Source of the DNA: Devosia soli
GTDB taxonomy: Bacteria; Pseudomonadota; Alphaproteobacteria; Rhizobiales; Devosiaceae
DNA: 64,000 nt
Reading direction: 5' to 3'
NCBI RefSeq assembly: GCF_000970455.1
Contig: NZ_LAJG01000014.1
Span: 248,001 to 312,000, forward strand
The translations under genes and the position numbers were made by a program. Shown here one piece after another: positions 47,751 through 56,362 of this stretch. Position 1 is the stretch's first letter, and each line of letters starts with the position of its first letter. The notes beneath the pieces were generated by a model. The model made no database searches. It had not been told where the DNA came from and worked only from the letters and a program-made list of their open reading frames with translations.

Positions 47751-48863
47751 GTGACTGGCCCCAGACTGACCGATATTGCCGAAAACCTGCCCGAAACCGT
47801 GCCCTTCGTCGGCCCGGAAGCGATCGAAAGGCGCACCGGCATCAGGACCCGCGCGCGAATCGGCGCCAACGAGTCCGGCTTCGGCCCGAGCCCCAAAGTC
47901 ATCGAAGCGATCAAAGCCGCGACCGAGTGGATCTGGAAATATCCCGACCCGGAAAACTATGACCTCCGCGTCGCCATCGCCGATTTCCATAACGTCTCGC
48001 CCGATGAAGTCGCCATCGGCGAAGGCGTCGATGGGTTAATGGGCCTGATCGTCCGGCTTTTCATCGCTCCCGGCGAAACGCTTCTTACTTCGCTTGGCGC
48101 CTACCCGACCCTCAATTACCACGTCATCGGCCACGGCGGCCGCCTCGAATTCGTGCCCTATCGCGGCCCCTTTGAAGATCTCGACGCGCTCGCCGAGGCG
48201 GCCAGGCGCCTGAAGCCGCGAATCGTCTATGTCGCCAATCCCGACAATCCCATGGGCTCCTTCTGGTCTGCGGCTGATATCGAACGGTTCATAGCCGCCG
48301 TGCCGGATGAAACGCTCATCATGCTCGATGAAGCCTATGGCGAACTGGCGCCCGACGGCGCCCTCCCGGCCATCGATACCGGCAAGGCAAACCTCCTCCG
48401 CCTCCGCAGCTTCTCAAAGGCCTACGGGCTCGCTGGCATTCGTGTGGGTTATGCCATCGGCCCCAAGCGCCTCATCGGCGCCTTCAACCGCATCCGCAAT
48501 CACTTCGGGGTCAATCGCCTCGCCCAGGCCGCCGCCATCGCCGCCCTTGCCGATCAGGACTATCTCCAGTCAGCCAGAGCCTCGATCAGCGCCGCCCGCG
48601 AACGCATCGCCGGCATCACGCGGGCGAACGGCCTCACCCCACTGCCCTCCGCCACCAACTTCGTCGCCGTCGATTGCGGCCGCGATGGCGCCTATGCGCT
48701 AAAAATCCTCGAAGGCCTCGCGCAGCAGGGCGTCTTCATCCGCAAGCCGGGCACGCCCGGCCTCGATCACCATATCCGCATCAGCGTCGGCCCGGAGCCC
48801 GATATGGCACTGCTCGAAGCGGCGCTGCCAAAGGCCATCGAGGCGGCTCAGGGCGCTGCGTAA
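47751..48863 (+). CDS. PLP-dependent aminotransferase, HisC-like (370 aa)
   Basis: This class I/II fold-type I aminotransferase resembles histidinol-phosphate aminotransferase. It has the PLP lysine K223 in SFSKAYGLAGIRVGYAIG, the YVANPDNPMGSFW loop (the Asn that contacts PLP), DEAYGE, and the C-terminal Arg in HHIRISVG that binds the substrate carboxylate. I start at GTG 47751 with GGAG 7 bp upstream; in-frame ATG 47595 adds 52 implausible residues. No his genes are nearby, so the role could equally be another aminotransferase step. The 3' end overlaps the convergent gene by 16 bp. Confidence 0.88.
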   Translation: MTGPRLTDIAENLPETVPFVGPEAIERRTGIRTRARIGANESGFGPSPKVIEAIKAATEWIWKYPDPENYDLRVAIADFHNVSPDEVAIGEGVDGLMGLIVRLFIAPGETLLTSLGAYPTLNYHVIGHGGRLEFVPYRGPFEDLDALAEAARRLKPRIVYVANPDNPMGSFWSAADIERFIAAVPDETLIMLDEAYGELAPDGALPAIDTGKANLLRLRSFSKAYGLAGIRVGYAIGPKRLIGAFNRIRNHFGVNRLAQAAAIAALADQDYLQSARASISAARERIAGITRANGLTPLPSATNFVAVDCGRDGAYALKILEGLAQQGVFIRKPGTPGLDHHIRISVGPEPDMALLEAALPKAIEAAQGAA

Positions 48864-49795
48864 AGTCCGATCTTGGCGAGCAGATAGCGGTGGTTCGAGC
48901 CGAAACTGTTCTCGCCAGCCGCGATCTCGAGAATGCGCGCTTCACCCTTGGTGAAAATGTTGTCGATCGGCACGCCGAGCGCACCAAGCTCTACCGGCCA
49001 GGTCGCCGGATAAGACGGTCCAGGAATGAGATCCTGCGTCCGCCCCAGCCGCGCCAACGGCGCCGACCAGATCGACGCATTGAAATCGCCTGAAAGAATA
49101 ATCGGCCCTGTGATTTTCGACAGCACGTAGCGCAAATAGCCAAGCTCTTGCAGCGACGCCTCGTCGAAATACGGCTTTGAGAGGTGGATGCCGACCACGG
49201 TCACCTTGGTCCCCTCGATCGTCATCGGCGCAATCACGAGACGCGATCGGTTAAAGGGCGGTATCGTCCGCAGCTCTCCGTTCTCGATCGGAAAGCGCGA
49301 GAACAGCGAAATATCGCAGGACGCGACCCGATCGCAGCCGAGCCGATTGGGCATGGCCCTCTCGATCTCGGGCAAGTATTCGACGACGCCCGGCGTCTCG
49401 AGAATCAGAGCCACATCCGGCGCTGACCTTACGATAAACTCAGCCGCCTGATCCGCTGTCTGGTTGGATGCGAGTACGTTGTAATTGAGAAACTTAATCT
49501 CGGCCTTGAGCGGCCCCACCGGCGCCTCGCGCCGCATCTGGAACTCGCGGACGTAATAGGCGCCATGCACGAAGGCGCCTGCCAGGAAAACGAGGAACAA
49601 CATCGCGCGCCAACGCGCGCCAAACAGCGCCATGGCGAGCGCCAGAACCACACCCAGTGCCACAAGATGGAACCGCAGCGTCTGCAACAGCAATTCGCCG
49701 GGAATACCCGGCGAAAACGAAGTGATCAGAAGAATGACGGCAAGCACGCCACTCAGGGCGAGGGCCGCGCCTCGAAACTCTGCCCGGCCCCACAT
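48848..49795 (-). CDS. Membrane-bound endonuclease/exonuclease/phosphatase-family protein (315 aa)
   Basis: Three N-terminal transmembrane segments (about 10-28, 38-58, 64-84) anchor an EEP domain. Its motifs are FLNYNVLAS (Asn of motif 1), ILETPG (metal Glu), GIHLSKP (His), LSGDFNAS (Asp-Asn) and FGSNHRYLLA (Asp/Asn-His pair, here SNHR). The active-site SDH of most members is SNH here. The ATG lies 7 bp after leuA, so it is co-transcribed with leuA. The substrate is unknown. Confidence 0.83.
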   Translation of the reverse strand: MWGRAEFRGAALALSGVLAVILLITSFSPGIPGELLLQTLRFHLVALGVVLALAMALFGARWRAMLFLVFLAGAFVHGAYYVREFQMRREAPVGPLKAEIKFLNYNVLASNQTADQAAEFIVRSAPDVALILETPGVVEYLPEIERAMPNRLGCDRVASCDISLFSRFPIENGELRTIPPFNRSRLVIAPMTIEGTKVTVVGIHLSKPYFDEASLQELGYLRYVLSKITGPIILSGDFNASIWSAPLARLGRTQDLIPGPSYPATWPVELGALGVPIDNIFTKGEARILEIAAGENSFGSNHRYLLAKIGLYAAP

Positions 49796-49802
49796 GCCCC
49801 GT

Positions 49803-51362
49803 CTAACCGGCCAGCGCGCCTTGTGCGGCCGCGCCGCGTTCTATCATCACGCGGTTGAGCGCATTGAGATAGGCGCGGGCAGAAGCCACCAGCGTATCCG
49901 GCTCGGCGGCATTGCCCGAAGCGATCCGGCCGTTCATTTCGAGACGCACATGCGCCGAAGCCTGGGCATCGGTGCCGCCGGTAACGCCATCGACGGCATA
50001 GAGCACGAGGTGCGGATCCTGTCCGGACGCTTCCTTGATGGCATTGAAGATCGCATCGACCGACCCGGTGCCTTCATAGGATACGCTGGTCTCGACCCCA
50101 TCGATCGTCACCACCAGGTTACACTTGTGCACGCCGCCGGTCTTTGAAACGACTTCCATATCGACGAGCTTGATGCGATCACCCACCGACCCCACTTCGT
50201 CGTCGACCAGCGCGATAATATCAGCGTCATAGACGTGCTTCTTGCGGTCGGCGAGGTCCTTGAAGCGCTGGAAGGCTTCCTGGAAGGCGTTGTCGCCCAG
50301 TTCGTAGCCCAGTTCCTTGAGCTTGTCCTTGAAGGCGGCGCGGCCGGAATGCTTGCCCATCACCAAGGTCGTTTCCTTGATGCCGACGCTTGCCGGGGTC
50401 ATGATCTCGTAGGTTTCGGCATTCTTCAGCATACCGTCCTGGTGGATGCCGCTCTCATGCGCAAAGGCATTCTTGCCCACGATCGCCTTGTTGTATTGCA
50501 CGGGGAAGTTCGACGCGGCCGAAACGATGCGGCTGGCGCGCGAGAGCTGAGTCGTCTCGATCTCGGTGAAATACGGCATGGCATCGCCGCGTGTCCGCAG
50601 CGCCATCACCACTTCTTCGAGCGCCGCATTGCCTGCTCGTTCGCCCAGGCCATTGATCGTGCATTCGATCTGGCGCGCGCCGCCGGCAACACCGGCCAGC
50701 GAATTGGCGACAGCCATGCCCAGGTCATCGTGGCAGTGCACCGAGAAGATGGCCTTGTCAGCGTTCGGCACGCTTTCGATGATCGTCTTGAACATGCGGA
50801 AGTGCTCTTCCGGCACCGCATATCCCACCGTGTCGGGCAGGTTGATCGTCGTCGCGCCGGCCTTGATCGCGGTATCCACGCAGCGCTTGAGGAATTCGAG
50901 CGGCGTGCGCGTCGCGTCCATTGCCGACCACTCGACATCGTCGACGAGGTTCCGCGCCTGCGCCACGGTGCGCGCAATGATCTCGATCACCTCGTCCTCG
51001 GTCTTTTTCATCTGGTGAGCCAGATGGATCGGGGATGTCGAAACGAAGGTATGAATGCGCCCCTTCTGCGCATGACGCACGGCCTCTCCAGCGCGGTCGA
51101 TATCGGCAGTGATTGCACGTGCGAGGCCGGCAACGGTCGCGTTCTTCACCTGCTTGGCAACGGCGACAACGGCTTCGAAGTCACCATTGGACGCGATCGG
51201 GAAACCGGCTTCGATGATATCGACGCCCATTTCGTCGAGCGCGTCGGCAACCTGCAGCTTTTCTTCCAGCGTCATCGTCGCGCCGGGCGATTGCTCGCCG
51301 TCGCGCAGCGTGGTGTCGAAGATGAAAACGCGTTCTTTGTTGGAGTTCGCGGTAGCGGTCAT
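49803..51362 (-). CDS. leuA: 2-isopropylmalate synthase (519 aa)
   Basis: LeuA condenses acetyl-CoA with 2-ketoisovalerate, committing carbon to leucine. It has the FDTTLRDGEQSPGATM signature (15-30), metal ligands H209 and H211 (SVHCHDDLGMA), NGLGERAGN, and the C-terminal allosteric LeuA-dimer domain (about 390-519) that senses leucine. The ATG at 51362 is favoured because GAAAGAG precedes it and upstream codons read through the leader. A leucine-rich short reading frame 115 bp upstream suggests transcript-level control. Confidence 0.95.
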   Translation of the reverse strand: MTATANSNKERVFIFDTTLRDGEQSPGATMTLEEKLQVADALDEMGVDIIEAGFPIASNGDFEAVVAVAKQVKNATVAGLARAITADIDRAGEAVRHAQKGRIHTFVSTSPIHLAHQMKKTEDEVIEIIARTVAQARNLVDDVEWSAMDATRTPLEFLKRCVDTAIKAGATTINLPDTVGYAVPEEHFRMFKTIIESVPNADKAIFSVHCHDDLGMAVANSLAGVAGGARQIECTINGLGERAGNAALEEVVMALRTRGDAMPYFTEIETTQLSRASRIVSAASNFPVQYNKAIVGKNAFAHESGIHQDGMLKNAETYEIMTPASVGIKETTLVMGKHSGRAAFKDKLKELGYELGDNAFQEAFQRFKDLADRKKHVYDADIIALVDDEVGSVGDRIKLVDMEVVSKTGGVHKCNLVVTIDGVETSVSYEGTGSVDAIFNAIKEASGQDPHLVLYAVDGVTGGTDAQASAHVRLEMNGRIASGNAAEPDTLVASARAYLNALNRVMIERGAAAQGALAG

Positions 51363-51477
51363 GTCAGGCTCTTTCCTATCGGCCCCGAGGCAATGGCTCG
51401 TCGGACCGGACATTTTTGATGTTCGGTTTGTGGCGATATCCCCTGACGACCCGCTCGCTAATCCGAGCTGCCGGTGA
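51363..51477 (-). promoter_or_regulatory. Structured leuA leader (candidate attenuator)
   Basis: The RNA can fold so that the last bases of the leader frame (51478-51484) pair with 51440-51446 (CCCCTGA with TCAGGGG), enclosing a GCTCG/CGAGC hairpin (51453-51468). A second stem pairs 51405-51413 with 51419-51427. No T-tract terminator is visible, so if this is attenuation it may act on translation or through Rho. Confidence 0.4.
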
Positions 51478-51603
51478 TCAGGGGCTGATAAGAAGGAGGA
51501 GAAGCGCGGCCGGAAGCAGCAACATGCCGGCAGCAATCATCAAGGCGCGGTTACGCTCCTGAGTCTGTGCGATGGCAATAGCTTTGGCGCGGCGGCGCTG
51601 CAT
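51478..51603 (-). CDS. Candidate leucine leader peptide or small membrane protein (41 aa)
   Basis: The frame from ATG 51603 to TGA 51478-51480 encodes a basic N-terminus (MQRRRAKAIAIAQTQERNRA) and a leucine-rich end (GMLLLPAALLLLLISP, with runs of three and five Leu). It lies just upstream of leuA on the same strand, with pairing potential at its end, which is the design of a leucine attenuator. The alternative is a real single-span membrane peptide. The ribosome-binding site is weak. Confidence 0.55.
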   Translation of the reverse strand: MQRRRAKAIAIAQTQERNRALMIAAGMLLLPAALLLLLISP

Positions 51604-51704
51604 GGAGAAACTCTCGATTTGTGAATACAATGATCCAAATCACTGTCTGAGGCAAGTGCGGAGACACCAAAGACTTTGATTTTATCTATCGGCACCAGAC
51701 CCCG

Positions 51705-52586
51705 TCAGAGGTCGAGCGCCCCTTCCCCGACAATGACCGCATAACCACCGATCGCCCCATGCGTCAGCATTTCGGCTTCCTTCCGCAGCTGCAGGGTAAT
51801 GCGGCAAAGTCGGCCCATTTCCTTGCCTTGCCGCAAAATATAGTCCGCCTGCCCCGTGCCAAAATCGGCGTTGTCCGAGAGAAGTCCGATCAGCGCCGCG
51901 GCAGCAGAGCCCGTGCCGGGGTCTTCCCCCAGATTCATCCCGAACATGCGCGCCGCGATATCGTTGTCCCTTTCCTCCGGCGTCAGCGTGAACAGGTAGG
52001 CCGAGTTGTGGTCATGCGAGAAAATAGTCTTGAATAGGGCCTGGTTCGGCTTGGCTCGCGCTAGCACTCGGGCATTGCGCACCGGCACCAGGTGAAACGT
52101 CACGCCGGCCGTGTAGACCGCCGGCGCAAACACGTCGCAGCCGATATCTTCCGGTTCGATTCCCAGCGCCTGGGCCATTCCGAGACGATCATCGAGATCG
52201 GCCAGCTTGAGCGGCAAGCGCGGAAGCGTAAACCGCGCCTCGCCGGAGCGCTTGTCGGCCTTTTCGAACAGCGCCGTGACGAGCCCGACCTTTTCTTCCA
52301 TGCGCAGCGCCGTCCGCTCGCCCTGCAATCCGAGCACCACGGCAGCTCCCACCGTCGGATGCCCAGCAAACGGCAGCTCCTGATAGGGCGTAAAAATGCG
52401 AACGCCGGCCGAATTGCGCTCGTTCTTGGGCCTGGTCAAAAACACGGTTTCGCTGAGGTTGAATTCCCGCGCGATTGCCTGCATTTCATTGTCCAAGAGG
52501 CCATCCCCCTTCAGCACGACGGCAAGGGCATTGCCCTGCAGCCGTTCACGCGTAAAGACGTCGAGCAAGAGATAGTCGAGCTTCAT
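51705..52586 (-). CDS. PhzF-family isomerase/epimerase (293 aa)
   Basis: This has the phenazine-biosynthesis PhzF fold with two similar halves: DVFTRERLQGNALAVV at the N-terminus, the catalytic Glu in NLSETVFL, the ELPFAGHPTVGAA loop, and GEDPGTGSAAAALIG in the second half. Most PhzF homologues outside phenazine producers are of unknown substrate. GAGG lies about 7 bp before the ATG. It starts one base after the stop of the UPF0303 gene, so it is the third gene of a three-gene run. Confidence 0.92.
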   Translation of the reverse strand: MKLDYLLLDVFTRERLQGNALAVVLKGDGLLDNEMQAIAREFNLSETVFLTRPKNERNSAGVRIFTPYQELPFAGHPTVGAAVVLGLQGERTALRMEEKVGLVTALFEKADKRSGEARFTLPRLPLKLADLDDRLGMAQALGIEPEDIGCDVFAPAVYTAGVTFHLVPVRNARVLARAKPNQALFKTIFSHDHNSAYLFTLTPEERDNDIAARMFGMNLGEDPGTGSAAAALIGLLSDNADFGTGQADYILRQGKEMGRLCRITLQLRKEAEMLTHGAIGGYAVIVGEGALDL

Positions 52587-52587
52587 T

Positions 52588-53079
52588 TCAGGCCTCAGGC
52601 AAAGCAAAATCGGCGCGGTTGCGGCCGAGATGGTCGCAGAGGGCGTCCACAGCCACGGCGTGGTCTTTCCGTCCGGGAAGCCCGGAAATCGTCAGCGCGC
52701 CGATGACGCCTGCGCCGGGCACGCGGAGCGGGAAACCGCCGCCAGCAATCACATAGTCTGCCGGATCGGCACCCGACTGCGGCGAAAAAGGCGCCTCGCC
52801 ACGTTCCAGCACCATGCGGTAGCTCGCCCGGTGAAAGCGCTTGACCGTATTGATCTTGCGCCGCACCCATTCGGCATTGTCCGCGCTTGTGCCCGCCGTT
52901 GCGGCAAAGAAAAGCTGCCGATCCCAGGTGCGAATGTCGACCACGAGCGACAGACCCTCAGCCTGGGCTCGCGCGCGGATTGCGGAGCCGATTTCGAAAG
53001 CGACGGTCTCGTCGAGCGCCGGCAGAACCAGCTCCATTTCCTGGCGCTTCACCTGCGCGATATCGTCTTCGGTGCTCAT
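52588..53079 (-). CDS. UPF0303 / heme-degrading-domain protein (163 aa)
   Basis: This is a GlcG/HbpS-like fold protein of the UPF0303 family. The typical stretch (DETVAFEIGSAIRARA, FFAATAGTSADNAEWVRRK, IAGGGFPLRVPGAGVIGALT, SGLPGRKDHAV) runs the full length. The family is annotated as heme-degrading by homology, but activity is not established for most members. It begins 3 bp after the GFA-family gene and ends one base before phzF, so the three form an operon. Confidence 0.88.
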   Translation of the reverse strand: MSTEDDIAQVKRQEMELVLPALDETVAFEIGSAIRARAQAEGLSLVVDIRTWDRQLFFAATAGTSADNAEWVRRKINTVKRFHRASYRMVLERGEAPFSPQSGADPADYVIAGGGFPLRVPGAGVIGALTISGLPGRKDHAVAVDALCDHLGRNRADFALPEA

Positions 53080-53082
53080 CGA

Positions 53083-53547
53083 TCAGTCCTGATGCAAACG
53101 GGTAAAGGCTTCGAATAAAGGTGTCCGGTCCACTGCGCCTTTTGAAAATTTGACCTGCGCCGGGTCGATCTTGGCCCATGCAGCCTTGCTGTCGGTCCAG
53201 ATATTGCCCACCGGCTCGGCCCAGTCGATATCGTCGAGCGTTCCAGCGCGCACGACCTTGATGCCTGGCGCGGGTGGGTCGTTCCAGAGCCAGCCGTGGC
53301 AATGCGCGCAAAAGTTCATGACAATGATATTGCCGCTGTCGGCTTTGCGATCGTACTGGTCAATATCGCCCGAAATCAGCTCGAAATTTTCTTCGGTCAC
53401 GATCATCGACGTCGACCAGCCCGCGCCCGAAAAGCGCTGACAGTCCTTGCAGTGACAATTATAGACCGAGCGTGGCGCGGCAGTCAGCCGATAGCGCGCC
53501 TGGCCGCATTGGCAGCCGCCTTCGACCGGAAAATTCGGCAGAGTCAT
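53083..53547 (-). CDS. GFA-family zinc protein (154 aa)
   Basis: This belongs to the glutathione-dependent formaldehyde-activating enzyme/CENP-V family. Zinc ligands are visible as GGCQCGQARY near the start, NCHCKDCQR (near 32-40) and NFCAHCHGWLW (near 77-87). Members bind glutathione or other thiols, but few have proven activity. AGGAG lies 5 bp before the ATG at 53547. It leads a three-gene run with UPF0303 and phzF. Confidence 0.9.
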   Translation of the reverse strand: MTLPNFPVEGGCQCGQARYRLTAAPRSVYNCHCKDCQRFSGAGWSTSMIVTEENFELISGDIDQYDRKADSGNIIVMNFCAHCHGWLWNDPPAPGIKVVRAGTLDDIDWAEPVGNIWTDSKAAWAKIDPAQVKFSKGAVDRTPLFEAFTRLHQD

Positions 53548-53609
53548 CCGTACTCCTCCCCACCTGCTTGCAGCAGTTTTACTGCAAGCGTCCATTGAGG
53601 CAAGCGCGC

Positions 53610-54329
53610 TTAAAGCGCGATCCGTCCATCCTGCCAGGCATCGAGAATTTCCGCAGCATAGGCCATCACGTGTCCCCTGCTCGCGGCATCGGCAGCGCGT
53701 CGAAGCGCCACGACGTCGGCAAGCTCACGGTGCTCCTGCTGCTCGAGATTGGCCCTGATCCGCATGACCAGTTCGTCAGCGGTATCGCTGAAATGAAAGG
53801 CCTGGCCGATCGAGATGCGTGGACCATCGAGAACAGCCACAAGATTGCCCCGGCGTGCCTCGGCGTGATCGAGTCCCGTTTCCTCTTTCAGTTCCCATTC
53901 TGTCGATCGCGCCACATCGATCCTCCCGTCGGGTAGAACGTCGCGCGGCTCCAGTGATCCGCCGGCCGGATAGATTCGTCCGGCATTGGCGGTATTCTTC
54001 CCCATCAACCCATAGAGCATGAAACCGTCCGACGAAATGATCAGCGCCGACCCGAAGAGATTGCGAATGCCGATCTCGGGAAACCCGGCTTCGCGCCAGG
54101 TCAGGAACGCGGAAAAGGCATCTTCCCGCGCCGATGCGCGCAAATGGCCATCCTCGTCGATGACAGGTGGCGTCACCCCGATAATCCGCCCATCCCAAAG
54201 GTGTGGATTTTCGGCCAGCATGGCCGCCCAGCGCTCGCCGACGGAGGCCCGCAGATCTCGGGGCAGTTCCCACGTCCCTTCGACAAAGCGGATGTCGACG
54301 CCCTTGATGGGGACGATGCTGATGCTCAT
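53610..54329 (-). CDS. Nudix-family hydrolase-like protein (239 aa)
   Basis: The Nudix segment GRIYPAGGSLEPRD is followed by an insert (VLPDGRIDVARS) and EWELKEETGL. The usual box is GX5EX7REUXEEXGU; here the position of the Arg is a Trp (TEWELKEETGL) and the glycine-to-helix spacing is longer. The Glu residues that bind metal are kept, so activity is possible but changed. The N-terminal 110 residues are unrelated to a known domain. AGGTGA lies 6 bp before the ATG at 54329. Confidence 0.82.
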   Translation of the reverse strand: MSISIVPIKGVDIRFVEGTWELPRDLRASVGERWAAMLAENPHLWDGRIIGVTPPVIDEDGHLRASAREDAFSAFLTWREAGFPEIGIRNLFGSALIISSDGFMLYGLMGKNTANAGRIYPAGGSLEPRDVLPDGRIDVARSTEWELKEETGLDHAEARRGNLVAVLDGPRISIGQAFHFSDTADELVMRIRANLEQQEHRELADVVALRRAADAASRGHVMAYAAEILDAWQDGRIAL

Positions 54330-54349
54330 GAAATCACCTGGCTGAGAAA

Positions 54350-54374
54350 CAAAAACGGGGGCCGAGGCCCCCGT
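54350..54374 (-). terminator. Terminator of ilvC
   Basis: ACGGGGGCC (54355-54363) pairs with GGCCCCCGT (54366-54374). On the minus strand it runs into TTTTTG, 22 bp after the ilvC stop. Confidence 0.88.
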
Positions 54375-54396
54375 CGCTAATGACCAATTATGGCAA

Positions 54397-55428
<1,032 letters not shown>

Positions 55429-55441
55429 TCAACTGCGATTT

Positions 55442-56089
55442 TTAGATGTTTGCCTTGGCCCCGTAGAGGGCCAAAAATTGATCCGTCGCGGCCTTCACAT
55501 CGGCTTCGATATTGGCTTCGACATTGGATTGGGTCAGCGCCTTGTCCCCGAGCAGCAGACGGATCTGTACGTCGCGGACGACCAGGCCGAAAAAAGTGCG
55601 ATAGGCATCTTCGCTGGAATTGAAGCGCAGCAGCCGCGCATCCCGCGCCGCCTCGAGGATCGGCTTCAGCCGCCGGCGAATAGCCAGCGGCCCATTCTCG
55701 AGCACGATATTGCCCAGGCTATCCTTCTCCTGCGCCGCATGCGTAATCGCCGTGCGATTGAGCGTAATGGAAACCTCGCCGACAATCGTCGTGAGAAGAT
55801 CGCGCGCAAACTGCTCGAGGCTTTCGCGCAGCACTTTCGCGCTGAGATGGCTCCGGTCGACCGTCGGCATACGCACCTTGGCCGCCTGCCACTGCACGGT
55901 CGCCGTGAGCAGCCCATCGCGATCGCCGAACCACTTATAGAGCGTTTCCTTCGAGCACGAAGCCCGCCGCGCCACCGCGGTCATAGTCAGCCCATCGCCA
56001 TTCTCGACCAAAAGATCGAGCGCTGCCGTCAGCACCGCCTGCTGGCGGGGCGTGAAGGTCTCTTCACTGATCTTGATCTGCACAGGCAC
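55442..56089 (-). CDS. TetR-family transcriptional regulator (215 aa)
   Basis: The N-terminal helix-turn-helix is clear (AALDLLVENGDGLTMTAVAR, then CSKETLYKWFGDRDGLL). The C-terminal half is a ligand domain without a recognisable signature. I start it at GTG 56089: GAGGG lies 6 bp upstream, better than TTG 56095, which abuts it. A perfect 14-bp palindrome lies 53 bp upstream and is the likely autoregulatory operator. The closeness to ilvC suggests it may affect ilvC, for example by read-through, but ilvC could have its own promoter. Confidence 0.9.
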   Translation of the reverse strand: MPVQIKISEETFTPRQQAVLTAALDLLVENGDGLTMTAVARRASCSKETLYKWFGDRDGLLTATVQWQAAKVRMPTVDRSHLSAKVLRESLEQFARDLLTTIVGEVSITLNRTAITHAAQEKDSLGNIVLENGPLAIRRRLKPILEAARDARLLRFNSSEDAYRTFFGLVVRDVQIRLLLGDKALTQSNVEANIEADVKAATDQFLALYGAKANI

Positions 56090-56141
56090 GCGCAACCCTC
56101 AACGAACAGCCGAACGTTTTCGGCATTTTCCGTCCGCTGGC

Positions 56142-56155
56142 GTACCGTACGGTAC
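56142..56155. promoter_or_regulatory. Probable TetR operator (perfect palindrome)
   Basis: GTACCGTACGGTAC is a 14-bp perfect palindrome (with CGTACCGTACGGTACGG around it), 53 bp upstream of the TetR GTG start. Its form and position fit an autoregulatory TetR operator. Confidence 0.7.
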
Positions 56156-56212
56156 GGTTCCGCGCAAGAGGGATTCTGCGTCGGCTCGATAGATTTTGGT
56201 GGGTGCCGAAGT

Positions 56213-56328
56213 CACCCCCTCCCAGCCTCCCCCATTATGGGGAGGTGCAGGAACAGAGTTCTTGGCGAGATACTGCGTAAGACTCGATGCGGCACCTCCC
56301 CCTGGATGGGGGAGGCTGGGAGGGGGTG
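56213..56328. repeat. Dispersed palindromic element, family A (best copy)
   Basis: The left arm 56213-56248 (CACCCCCTCCCAGCCTCCCC onward) and the right arm 56292-56328 are inverted copies with about 33 of 36 matches, separated by 43 bp. It lies downstream of the GH127 gene and upstream of the TetR gene. Single arms or full copies are at 40588-40694 and 61254-61289. Confidence 0.85.
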
Positions 56329-56362
56329 TCGGCACACACAGCGGTGCGGGACTGCCCAGACC

